From JBBAGC01 sp964491265 (GTDB taxonomy: Bacteria > Spirochaetota > UBA4802 > UBA5550): a stretch of 64,000 nucleotides of DNA. The position numbers were made by a program, and so were the translations under genes. The notes beneath the pieces were generated by a model that had not been told where the DNA came from, ran no database searches, and worked only from the letters and a program-made list of their open reading frames with translations. The stretch is from positions 1 to 64,000 of the forward strand of contig CAZBFP010000016.1 in assembly GCA_964491265.1 (NCBI GenBank). The letters run 5' to 3'. Positions 8,594 to 17,079 of this stretch are shown one piece after another. The first letter of the stretch is position 1; each line of letters begins with the position of its first letter.

Positions 8594-10711
8594 ATGGGTG
8601 AAGGCGGCATAACAGAAGTATTTTTAAATGAAGCAAAAGAGATTCTGGTAAACCTTGAATCTGATATAGTGACCCTTGAAGAGAAGAAGGATGATGAGGA
8701 GATAATAAACCGCATATTCAGATATTTCCATACTCTCAAGGGGAGTTCCGGTATTGCAGGTTTTACCGGGGTTTATGAATTTACTCATCATCTGGAAAAC
8801 CTTTTCGATAATGTAAGATCAGGGGAAATCCCTGTTACTGAGGTTATTATTGATATTCTTCTTAACAGCCTTGACTGGGTAAGGGGTGAGCTTTTCGGAG
8901 ATGTTGTAGATGAAAAGCAGGACGTTTTAAAATCTGAAATGATAAGCAGAATTGACGATATAATGGGGGAAAGTAAGGATAAACCTGAAAGTGATGATTC
9001 CGATTTCCTGAGCACTGTTGGGGCTTACAGCGGAGTAGGTGAAGGTGTAAGATATTTTAAAATTTCCATTCGTTTTAATGAGGATATATTTTTCAGCGGT
9101 ATTGATCCCCTTATGATCATTGAAGACCTGAGTATGCTTGGTGAATTTATATACAACAGGGTGGATAAAAGCAGGCTCCCCGATTTTGTTAAACTGGAAC
9201 CGGAAAAGTCTTATCTCTCCTGGGAGATTGTACTTAAAACAGAAGCAGATGAAAAAAAGGTGAGGGATGTTTTCCTTTTTGTTTATGAGGATAATGAAAT
9301 AGATATTGAGAATGTTACGGAAAAGTACCATGGCATTCAGGATGGCGGATATGTTCCAGAAAAAAGGCTCGGGGAACTCCTTGTTGATAGAGGTCTCCTT
9401 AAAAGCAGAGACCTTGATGAAATAGTTAAAGAGCAGATAAAACATAATGCGAAGATAGGTGATATCATTGTGCAGAAGGGTCTTGCATCTGAAAAGGATG
9501 TGGTTGAGGCGCTTCAGGAACAGGAGAAAATTAAAAAGAGAATCGAAGTCTCCACTGTACGGGTCGATTCAGGGAAGCTCGATAATCTGATGAATCTTCT
9601 GGGCGAGATAGTTATAGGACAGGCGTCGCTCCATCGAATTGCTGATGATCTTGAAGAGGATATGGCGTTTCGGCTGATAAACGCGCTCTACGGCCTTGAC
9701 AGGGTTACCAGGGAGTTCCAGGAGCAGATAATGTCTATCAGGATGGTCCCTGTTGGAGGGACCTTTGACCAGTTCAGGCGTTTTGTCAGGGATACTGCAC
9801 AGAGTCTGGGTAAGGAGATAAAGCTGAAGATTGAGGGCGGAGACACTGAGCTTGATAAAACAGTGATTGAAAGGATTGGTGATCCCTTAAAGCATATGAT
9901 ACGCAATGCAATAGACCACGGCATAGAACCTGCAGAGGAGCGGAGAAAAAGCAGCAAATCTTCATATGGAACTGTAACACTTAAGGCCTATCATCAAGAG
10001 GGGAATGTCTTTATTGATATTATTGATGATGGGCGCGGTGTTTCTATTGAAAGGGTAAAGAGTAAGGCGGTTTCCCTGGGGATGATTACACCTGATGAGG
10101 ATATTTCCAAAGAGAAGCTTCTTTCTTTCCTGTTTAATCCCGGTTTTTCAACAGCTGAAAAGGTGGGTGATCTTTCAGGCCGCGGTGTGGGGATGGATGT
10201 TGTAAAGACAAATATTGAAGAGCTGAGAGGCGCTATTGAGATAAAGACAAAGGAGGGTGAGGGTACCCTTGTGAGGGTAAAGCTTCCTCTTACACTTGCG
10301 ATTATTGAAGGTATGCTTATCCGCATTGGTGAGTCTATCCTTATCATACCGCTCCTTTCTGTTGTGGAAACTATTCAGATAAAAAAAGAGGATTATAAAA
10401 CCGTTGAGGGTAAGGGTGAGCTTATACTGGTACGGGGAGAGTATATTCCCCTTGTAAGGCTTAATGAACTTTTCGGAATTGAAGCTGAAGAGAAAAATCC
10501 CTGGGAGGCGCTTTTTGTAATAGTTGAATCGGGGAGTGAGAGAATAGGGATAATGATAGATGACCTTGTGGGGCAGCAGCAGATTGTAATAAAAAGTATA
10601 GACCGTTTCATTACAGACAGCAGGGCAATTTCCGGAGCCACAATTCTTGGAGACGGCAGGGTGGCGCTTATAGTTGATATTCACGGCCTTGCTGAAGAGA
10701 TGAAGGGTTAA
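8594..10711 (+). CDS. cheA: Chemotaxis histidine kinase CheA
   Basis: A 705-residue CheA. P1/Hpt domain has the phospho-His in FHTLKGSSG. The middle holds an unusual linker region and, near residues 260-320, a segment resembling the N-terminal domain of type II secretion ATPases (RLGELLVDRGLL, then IGDIIVQKGLA). P3 dimerisation, P4 ATPase (RNAIDHG, DDGRGV, GRGVGMDVV) and the P5 CheW-like domain follow. I chose ATG 8594 because CAGGAG sits six bases upstream; the in-frame GTG at 8549 has no such site. It heads a cheA-STAS-cheY-cheW operon with gaps of 11 and 22 bases and a 4-base overlap. It phosphorylates CheY in response to receptor arrays. Confidence 0.95.
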   Translation: MGEGGITEVFLNEAKEILVNLESDIVTLEEKKDDEEIINRIFRYFHTLKGSSGIAGFTGVYEFTHHLENLFDNVRSGEIPVTEVIIDILLNSLDWVRGELFGDVVDEKQDVLKSEMISRIDDIMGESKDKPESDDSDFLSTVGAYSGVGEGVRYFKISIRFNEDIFFSGIDPLMIIEDLSMLGEFIYNRVDKSRLPDFVKLEPEKSYLSWEIVLKTEADEKKVRDVFLFVYEDNEIDIENVTEKYHGIQDGGYVPEKRLGELLVDRGLLKSRDLDEIVKEQIKHNAKIGDIIVQKGLASEKDVVEALQEQEKIKKRIEVSTVRVDSGKLDNLMNLLGEIVIGQASLHRIADDLEEDMAFRLINALYGLDRVTREFQEQIMSIRMVPVGGTFDQFRRFVRDTAQSLGKEIKLKIEGGDTELDKTVIERIGDPLKHMIRNAIDHGIEPAEERRKSSKSSYGTVTLKAYHQEGNVFIDIIDDGRGVSIERVKSKAVSLGMITPDEDISKEKLLSFLFNPGFSTAEKVGDLSGRGVGMDVVKTNIEELRGAIEIKTKEGEGTLVRVKLPLTLAIIEGMLIRIGESILIIPLLSVVETIQIKKEDYKTVEGKGELILVRGEYIPLVRLNELFGIEAEEKNPWEALFVIVESGSERIGIMIDDLVGQQQIVIKSIDRFITDSRAISGATILGDGRVALIVDIHGLAEEMKG

Positions 10712-10722
10712 GGGGGTGTGTT

Positions 10723-10968
10723 TTGAAACCGGCTGGTGATATAAATATTAAAAACATAGGGAGCTTTTACAGGGACCTGGAGGAAGAATTTGCCGGAAGC
10801 GGAGATGTAGTAATTGATTTATCAGCAGTAAAGAGAATCGATCTTGCCGCAGCACAGGTAATAATTGCTGCAGGAAGAAAGGGGAAGGAGCTGAAAAGGC
10901 AGATAAAGCTTAAAGGGGTATCCCCTGATTTAAAGAAACTCTTTGCGATTTCCGGAATAAAAGTATAA
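10723..10968 (+). CDS. STAS-domain protein, antagonist-like
   Basis: An 81-residue single STAS domain (GDVVIDLSAVKRIDLAAAQVII). The position normally holding the phosphorylatable Ser of SpoIIAA-type antagonists (D-S) reads D-L-A-A, so regulation by Ser phosphorylation is unlikely. The start is a TTG with the strong AGGGGGTG ribosome site that begins at the cheA stop. Its place between cheA and cheY suggests a scaffold or signalling role in the chemotaxis complex. Comparable STAS genes occur in other chemosensory operons, but the exact job is inference. Confidence 0.8.
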   Translation: MKPAGDINIKNIGSFYRDLEEEFAGSGDVVIDLSAVKRIDLAAAQVIIAAGRKGKELKRQIKLKGVSPDLKKLFAISGIKV

Positions 10969-10990
10969 ATTTCGAAATGAGGACTGGCAG

Positions 10991-11365
10991 ATGAACAGAT
11001 ATATTATTATCATAGATGATTCCTCCACAATCCGCGTGAGTGTGGAGATGGCATTAAGGGAGCTGGGGTTGCCTGTTATGCAGGCGGAAAATGGTGAGGA
11101 TGCCCTTGCTAAAATTGATGAAATTTTAAAAGCAGGTGATGAGATTGCCTTATGCATAAGCGATATAAATATGCCTGTGATGAATGGAATAGAGTTTGTT
11201 GCTGAGTTCCGTAAAATCGATAAGTTTACCCCTGTTGTTATTCTTTCCACAGAAAACGATAAGGGTATTATACAGAAGGGGAAAAGCTCCGGTGCTTCCG
11301 GCTGGATAATAAAGCCTTTTCAGACGGATGATCTCTTAAATGTTGTAAGGAGGTTTATAAAATGA
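10991..11365 (+). CDS. cheY: CheY-like single-domain response regulator
   Basis: A 124-residue receiver alone. It has the acid pair IIDDSS, phospho-Asp in CISDINMPVMNG, the conserved Thr/Ser in ILSTEND and the Lys in IIKPFQ. It would be phosphorylated by the CheA of this operon and act on the flagellar switch or another output. The stop overlaps the cheW start as ATGA, which suggests translational coupling. Confidence 0.9.
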   Translation: MNRYIIIIDDSSTIRVSVEMALRELGLPVMQAENGEDALAKIDEILKAGDEIALCISDINMPVMNGIEFVAEFRKIDKFTPVVILSTENDKGIIQKGKSSGASGWIIKPFQTDDLLNVVRRFIK

Positions 11366-11853
11366 CTATAAAAACAGATGCAGGAAGAAACAGAGAGAGC
11401 GGTCAGGTAACAGAAGAGATGCTTCAGTTTGTCACTTTTGTTGTTGCAGGTGAAACCTACGGTGTATCAGTGCATAAGGTTCAGTCAATTAATGAGATGC
11501 TGGAAATAACCTATGTGCCCCACAGCAGTTCATATATTGAGGGTGTAATAAATCTCCGCGGATCTGTTGTGCCTGTAATCAATATGAGGAAAAAGTTTAA
11601 GCTCCCTGTAAAGGAGTATGATCTTTTTACTGTAATTCTAATAGTTGAAGTAAAAGAACGCCTTGTGGGCATGATAGTAGACTCTGTGTCAGATGTTATC
11701 AGTATACCTGTATCTGACATACAAAAGGATATGCAGTTTTCCGCAAAAGTTGATACTGATTCGATTGAAGGGATAGGGAAACTTGAAGAGGATCTTATAA
11801 TTATTCTCAATGTGGAACACTTTCTTGATGATGCAAAGGAGCTGGAGATTTGA
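11362..11853 (+). CDS. cheW: Chemotaxis coupling protein CheW
   Basis: A 163-residue CheW domain protein (LQFVTFVVAGETYGVSVHKV near residue 22, then GVINLRGSVVPVINMRKKF). It links receptors to CheA. It overlaps cheY by four bases and is the last gene of the operon. An AGGAGG ribosome site lies inside the cheY end. Confidence 0.93.
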   Translation: MTIKTDAGRNRESGQVTEEMLQFVTFVVAGETYGVSVHKVQSINEMLEITYVPHSSSYIEGVINLRGSVVPVINMRKKFKLPVKEYDLFTVILIVEVKERLVGMIVDSVSDVISIPVSDIQKDMQFSAKVDTDSIEGIGKLEEDLIIILNVEHFLDDAKELEI

Positions 11854-11965
11854 TTCACTAATTTGTTTTTCATTCAGCTGATAAATTGATTGCCTGATTT
11901 AATTTAGTTTAATATATTGTAATCGTAATGATTCATATATAGAATTTAAATGGCGGTTGATAAGA

Positions 11966-14437
11966 GTGAAGAAGATTATTCTTTTATTTCTGTTTTTATT
12001 ATCAGTCTTTACTCTATTCGCTGATCAGCCGCTGAAGATAGAACTTACAAAAGATGAGGAGGATTATCTTCAGAAGCTTGGTGAAGTGACCATGTGTGTT
12101 GATCCTGACTGGCCCCCCTATGAGCAGGTTGACGAAAATGGTATTTTTACAGGAATAGCGGCTGATCTCCTTAAACTTATTTCAGAGCGTACCGGAATTG
12201 AATTTAAACTGGTGCCAACAGCGGACTGGAATGAAACCCTTGAATTTTCCAGATCCGGGAAATGCCGTATTATCCCATTTCTTAATCAGACAAAAGAGAG
12301 GGAACAGTGGCTTACCTTTACTGAGCCTCTTTTTACAGACAGTAATGTTTTTATTGCAAGGGTGGAACACCCCTTTATTGCTGATCCGGCAGATCTTATA
12401 GATAAAACCGTTGTTCTCCCCCGTGGGACTTCCATGGAGGAATTCATAAAACGTGATTATCCCAACCTCACTGTTATTAATAGTGAAACCGAAATAGATG
12501 CTTTACTCGCTGTACTTAGTAATGAAGCTGATATGACACTCCGTTCTCTTACTGTCTCCGCATACACAATCAGGAAAGAGGGTTTATTTAATCTTAAAAT
12601 ATCGGGGCAGATTCCTGAATATAAAAATAATCTGCGCATTGGTGTGCTCAAAAATGAACAGATGCTGAGGCAGATTTTAAACCGGGGGATTGCGACTATT
12701 ACACCCCGTGACAGGGAACAGATAGTAAATAGCCACGTTAATATTAAAATCGAAACCCCCATGAATTATCTTCTTATTGCTCAGATTGCTGCTGTGCTGG
12801 CTTTTATAATAGCAGTTGTTTTGTACTGGATTTTAAAACTCCGCAGTCTTAACAGAAGACTTAGTGGAAGTGAGGAGAAACTCCGTGCAATTTTTGATAT
12901 AGCAAATATTGGTGTGAGTATAACTGATAATAAGGGCAGATATGAAATTTTTAATAAGTGGTGGTGTGACTATCTGGGTTACAGTGAAGAAGAGATAAGC
13001 TTTAAAACATTTATTGATATTACCTATCATGAAGATATAGATATAAGCAGAGAATACTTCCAGAGGGTTCTTTCCGGTGAGATAGACAAGTACAGGCTGG
13101 AAAAGCGATTTATAAGAAAGGATGGAACTGTTCTCTGGGGGGATCTCTCCGTTTCACCTGTTAAGGATAGGGATGGTAATGTTGTATTGATGGTTGGGAT
13201 GATTAATGATGTTACTGATAAAAAACATATGGAAAAAGAACTGCTTGATGCAAAAGAGAAGGCTGAAGAGGCAAGCAGGTCAAAGAGTGAGTTTCTTGCT
13301 AATATGAGCCATGAGCTGCGTACACCGCTCAACGGTGTAATAGGTTTCAGTGATCTTCTTGCTAAATCATTACTTAACAATGAAGAGAGGGAGTTTGCAG
13401 AAAATATTAATGCATCTGCCCGTTCCCTTCTTGGAGTAATAAATGATATACTCGATTTTTCCAAAATTGAATCGGGTAAAATGGAACTGGATATTATTAA
13501 ATCAGATATTTCACAAATATGCAGGGACGCAGTCGGTATAGTCAGATTTACGGCATCAGAAAAGTCTTTGAAGCTCATAATTAACATTCCCGATGATGTC
13601 CCGGCGTTTGCATATGTTGATCCTTTAAGATTAAAGCAGATTCTTGTGAATCTTCTTGGTAATGCTGTAAAATTTACACCTTCCGGTGAAATTGAGCTTA
13701 AAGTATTATTCAGAAAAATTGATTCCCGCATGGGGTCTTTTACTTATTCTGTACGTGATACAGGGATAGGTATCGGGCCGGGAGATCAGGAGAAACTCTT
13801 TAAGGCTTTTTCCCAGGCAGATTCCTCTACTACAAGAAAATTCGGCGGTACAGGCCTGGGACTGGTTATTTCATCCATGCTTGCAGATAAAATGGGAAGC
13901 AGAATTGAACTGGAGAGCGAGCCGGGGAGGGGATCGGTTTTTTTATTCTCTATTGAGAGTGAGTATGCAGATAAAACTATTGATGAAAATAAAGAGACTT
14001 TGCCGGAAGTGAGTAAAACTGAGTCTGCAGGGAGTATAATGGGGAATCCTCTTATACTTGTAGCTGAGGATGAACCAATGAGCAGGCTTTTGATAAAAAC
14101 TATTATAAAGCAGCTTATTCCCGGTGCTCGTGTTATTGAAACAATAAATGGAGAAGAAGCTCTTGCCGGTTATAGAGAGAAGAGCCCCGATTTTATATTG
14201 TTGGATGTACAGATGCCGGAAATGGACGGTCTTGAGGTTACAAGGAAAATCCGTAGTATTGAAATGATTAAAGGGGGTCATGTCCCCATTATAGCACTGA
14301 GCGCTGGAGTTATTAAGGAGGAACAGGAGACCTGCCTTGAGGCAGGGATGGATGGTTTTTTAGCCAAGCCTGTAGACCGGAGTGCCTTAAAAATTATGCT
14401 TACAAGATATCTTGGTTTTCACGGTGAGAGCAGATAA
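11966..14437 (+). CDS. Hybrid sensor kinase with periplasmic binding domain (BvgS/EvgS-like)
   Basis: An approximately 823-residue hybrid kinase. A signal peptide (KKIILLFLFLL) precedes an SBP_bac_3-type solute-binding domain (about 30-265, VDPDWPPYEQV and FTGIAADLLKLI). TM lies near 270-292, then PAS (about 305-425), HisKA with the phospho-His in MSHELRTPLNG, HATPase (GTGLGLVIS) and a C-terminal receiver (VAEDEP, Asp in FILLDVQMPEMDG). I prefer GTG 11966, since GGCGG lies nine bases before it and it gives a clean signal peptide; an in-frame TTG at 11957 is the alternative. No cognate output regulator is adjacent, so phosphate must pass to a distant protein or Hpt. The ligand is probably a small polar molecule. 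Confidence 0.9.
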   Translation: MKKIILLFLFLLSVFTLFADQPLKIELTKDEEDYLQKLGEVTMCVDPDWPPYEQVDENGIFTGIAADLLKLISERTGIEFKLVPTADWNETLEFSRSGKCRIIPFLNQTKEREQWLTFTEPLFTDSNVFIARVEHPFIADPADLIDKTVVLPRGTSMEEFIKRDYPNLTVINSETEIDALLAVLSNEADMTLRSLTVSAYTIRKEGLFNLKISGQIPEYKNNLRIGVLKNEQMLRQILNRGIATITPRDREQIVNSHVNIKIETPMNYLLIAQIAAVLAFIIAVVLYWILKLRSLNRRLSGSEEKLRAIFDIANIGVSITDNKGRYEIFNKWWCDYLGYSEEEISFKTFIDITYHEDIDISREYFQRVLSGEIDKYRLEKRFIRKDGTVLWGDLSVSPVKDRDGNVVLMVGMINDVTDKKHMEKELLDAKEKAEEASRSKSEFLANMSHELRTPLNGVIGFSDLLAKSLLNNEEREFAENINASARSLLGVINDILDFSKIESGKMELDIIKSDISQICRDAVGIVRFTASEKSLKLIINIPDDVPAFAYVDPLRLKQILVNLLGNAVKFTPSGEIELKVLFRKIDSRMGSFTYSVRDTGIGIGPGDQEKLFKAFSQADSSTTRKFGGTGLGLVISSMLADKMGSRIELESEPGRGSVFLFSIESEYADKTIDENKETLPEVSKTESAGSIMGNPLILVAEDEPMSRLLIKTIIKQLIPGARVIETINGEEALAGYREKSPDFILLDVQMPEMDGLEVTRKIRSIEMIKGGHVPIIALSAGVIKEEQETCLEAGMDGFLAKPVDRSALKIMLTRYLGFHGESR

Positions 14438-14485
14438 ATTGAATTATCACAAATATCTCAAGTGCTGCGGGGAGAGGGTGATTTT

Positions 14486-16612
14486 ATGAAACAATGGAAT
14501 ATATGCATACTTGTATTAGTAGTGATGATTCTCCTGTGCAGCAGTGTTTTTGCAGAAAACCGGAATACAAAGAAAATATTAATTCTTCATTCCTATCACA
14601 CCGGTTATGAATGGACAGATGAAATTAATAAAGGGATTTCTGAAACATTAAATAGTGCTGAAGATGTTGAAGTATATGTGGAGTATATGGATCTGATCAG
14701 GAATCCTTCAGCTGAATCTTTGACAGCGCTTGAAGGGCTTTATAAAATCCGTTATTCAGCTGATAAGGTTGAACCTGATGTAATAATTGTTTCTGATGAC
14801 CCTGCTTTTAATTTTATTCTCGAAAAAAGGGATAAACTTTTTAAGGATATTCCAGTAGTTTTCTGCGGAATTAATAATTTTACCAGAGAGAGAATAAAAG
14901 GGCACCGGAATATTACCGGAATTAATGAATCAATTTCTGTAAAAGAAACAGCTGAAATCGCTTTAAAAATGAGAGATAAGGCTGTTAAAATGGGTATAGT
15001 TTCCTGTTCAAATATAACCATGAGACAGAACCTTGAGCTTTTCAAAAAATATGAGCTTTTTTTTAAAGATAGAATAAAATTGGTATATCTTTCTGCACTG
15101 GAACCGGATGACCTTTCATCTCAGCTGAAACAGTTCAGCAGGGATGATATAATTCTTTATCTCGGTTATCTTAAAACACCGGAGGGGAAAGAGTTTACTG
15201 TTAAGGGGAGCCTTGATCTGATTCGAGGTGCCACAGATGCTGCAATATTCGGATGCTGGGATTTTTTGATCAATAATGGTGTTGTGGGGGGAAAAGTTGT
15301 CCATGGCTATTCACAGGGTGAAGCTGCAGCTGAATCTGCCCTGGAAATAGTGAAAGGTGGAAAAGCGGACAGAATACCTGTTAAAATGGAGAGTCCCAAC
15401 AGGTATATCTTTGATGATACCCTTCTTGACAGGTATAATGTATCTGAAAAAATAATACCTCCCGGTTCTATTGTAGTTAATCAAACAGTAGATTCTTTAA
15501 TCAGGGACTGGGACAGAATAAGAAACACCGGTTTTTTTACTAACACCCTTTTTGAAAATCATGGCAGCATAATGATGGTTGTTGATCTGGAATCAGGAAT
15601 TATTGTTGATGCAAACAGGGCAGCACACAGCTTTTACGGTTATTCACATCTGATTAATAAAACAGTTTATGACTTAAATCCCCAGCCTCAGGAAGAATTA
15701 AGGGAAGTATTAATGAGATCTGCCAGGTTAAAAGAAAATCATTATACAACAGAACATGTTACATCAGATAACCAGATTAAATATGTTGATATATACAGTT
15801 ATCCGGTAGTTATTAATAACCGTACCTTTCTTTTTGGAGTTGTTCATGATGTTACTGATGAGATTTATGCTGCCAATGATCTTAATTTTAAGAATAAAAT
15901 AATATTTTTCACTATTATCAGCGGATTAATATTTTTGTCATTTTATACATTTTTTCTTTTAAAAAATATTTCTGAGAGGAAGAGATCGGAAGAAAAAAAT
16001 AAATCACTTCTAGCCGAGAAAGAGCTTCTTCTTAAAGAGGTGCACCATCGTATCAAAAATAATATGAATACCATTAAAGGTCTTCTCACTCTGCAGATAC
16101 TTTCTGAGGAGAATCCGGATACGGAAGCTTCATTGCGCAGTGCAGAGAGCCGTGTTCACAGCATGATAATGCTCTATGATCGCCTCTACTGTACAGATAA
16201 TTACCGGGAACTCTCTCTGAAAGATTATCTTGAACCATTAACTGAGGAGATTGTAGGGGGCTTCCCCGGGAATGTGAATGTTAAGATAGAAACAGATATT
16301 AATGATTATATTTTAAATGTGAGGCTCCTGTCACCTCTGGGAATAATAGTTAATGAACTCCTTACGAATATAATGAAATATGCTTTTATCGGGAGAGATT
16401 CAGGTATTATATCAATATCAGCAGGAGTGGAAAACAGCAGGGCGAGGGTTGTTATACGGGACAATGGTGTGGGGATCCCTGAGTCTGTGAATTTCGGAAG
16501 ATCCACAGGTTTTGGCCTTGATCTGGTTAAAATGCTTGCGGAGCAGATAGAGGGAACTATCAGTATTGATCGAGGTGCAGGGACCATTTTAGTTCTGGAA
16601 TTCCCGGTTTGA
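14486..16612 (+). CDS. Sensor kinase with ABC-substrate-binding-like sensor (HisKA_2)
   Basis: An approximately 708-residue membrane kinase. A signal peptide is followed by a periplasmic domain of the ABC_sub_bind type (ILILHSYHTGYEWTDEI near residue 30 is characteristic). A PAS domain, a TM (IIFFTIISGLIFLSFYTFFL) and a HisKA_2 kinase core follow, with phospho-His in KEVHHRIKNNMN and an HATPase (NELLTNIMKYA, DNGVGIP). ATG 14486 is preferred because GGGGAGAGGG precedes it; the GTG at 14462 is unsupported. The PAS appears to lie before the last TM and so may be extracytoplasmic. It lies 48 bases after the previous kinase and may be co-transcribed. No regulator is adjacent. Confidence 0.88.
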   Translation: MKQWNICILVLVVMILLCSSVFAENRNTKKILILHSYHTGYEWTDEINKGISETLNSAEDVEVYVEYMDLIRNPSAESLTALEGLYKIRYSADKVEPDVIIVSDDPAFNFILEKRDKLFKDIPVVFCGINNFTRERIKGHRNITGINESISVKETAEIALKMRDKAVKMGIVSCSNITMRQNLELFKKYELFFKDRIKLVYLSALEPDDLSSQLKQFSRDDIILYLGYLKTPEGKEFTVKGSLDLIRGATDAAIFGCWDFLINNGVVGGKVVHGYSQGEAAAESALEIVKGGKADRIPVKMESPNRYIFDDTLLDRYNVSEKIIPPGSIVVNQTVDSLIRDWDRIRNTGFFTNTLFENHGSIMMVVDLESGIIVDANRAAHSFYGYSHLINKTVYDLNPQPQEELREVLMRSARLKENHYTTEHVTSDNQIKYVDIYSYPVVINNRTFLFGVVHDVTDEIYAANDLNFKNKIIFFTIISGLIFLSFYTFFLLKNISERKRSEEKNKSLLAEKELLLKEVHHRIKNNMNTIKGLLTLQILSEENPDTEASLRSAESRVHSMIMLYDRLYCTDNYRELSLKDYLEPLTEEIVGGFPGNVNVKIETDINDYILNVRLLSPLGIIVNELLTNIMKYAFIGRDSGIISISAGVENSRARVVIRDNGVGIPESVNFGRSTGFGLDLVKMLAEQIEGTISIDRGAGTILVLEFPV

Positions 16613-16677
16613 TTTGTCAGATTATTTTTTGTAAATTTTATTTGCTTTCCTTGATTTTATCATAAATATCCGGACTT

Positions 16678-17031
16678 TTATATATTACCTTTTTTTATCA
16701 TTTTTTCAACATAATTTTTAATATCCTTTTCGTGCCCCTTTTCAAAGGAGGTTAATTCCACTCCGAATATCCCTTTCATTGTAAGTTCAGCATTGGAGTG
16801 TTTTATAATTCCGCAGGCTTTGAAGCAATTGTCAGGAGGGAGTGTAATAATAATGTCAATAGGTTTATCAATATCGCACCCTTCAAATTTATAGGGCACC
16901 TCAATACCTATTCCCCTCTCACTTACATCGCGGGCATAGAAAATATCAAGAAAGCCGTCCCCCATTATCTGTATCTCAACAGGGTTTTCCGGTTCAGGGT
17001 AAACCCTGACACTTTTTCTTTGTTCAGTCAT
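16678..17031 (-). CDS. PilZ-domain protein
   Basis: A 117-residue protein with the c-di-GMP binding signature of PilZ: RKSVR near residue 5 (RxxxR) and DVSERGIGIEV near residue 34 (D/NxSxxG). It is probably a c-di-GMP receptor that adjusts motility or envelope functions, and the GGDEF protein at 0.5 kb is one candidate source of the ligand. It is 48 bases downstream of the coiled-coil membrane gene on the same strand and may share its transcript. Confidence 0.8.
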   Translation of the reverse strand: MTEQRKSVRVYPEPENPVEIQIMGDGFLDIFYARDVSERGIGIEVPYKFEGCDIDKPIDIIITLPPDNCFKACGIIKHSNAELTMKGIFGVELTSFEKGHEKDIKNYVEKMIKKGNI

Positions 17032-17079
17032 TTGGCCTCTATTGCAGATTATGAACTTCTGCTTATGGTATTAAATTAT

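Noticed and set aside
13027..13731. 234-residue minus-strand ORF inside the hybrid kinase
   Set aside because: Ser- and Ile-rich shadow of the opposite coding frame; no ribosome site and no domain.
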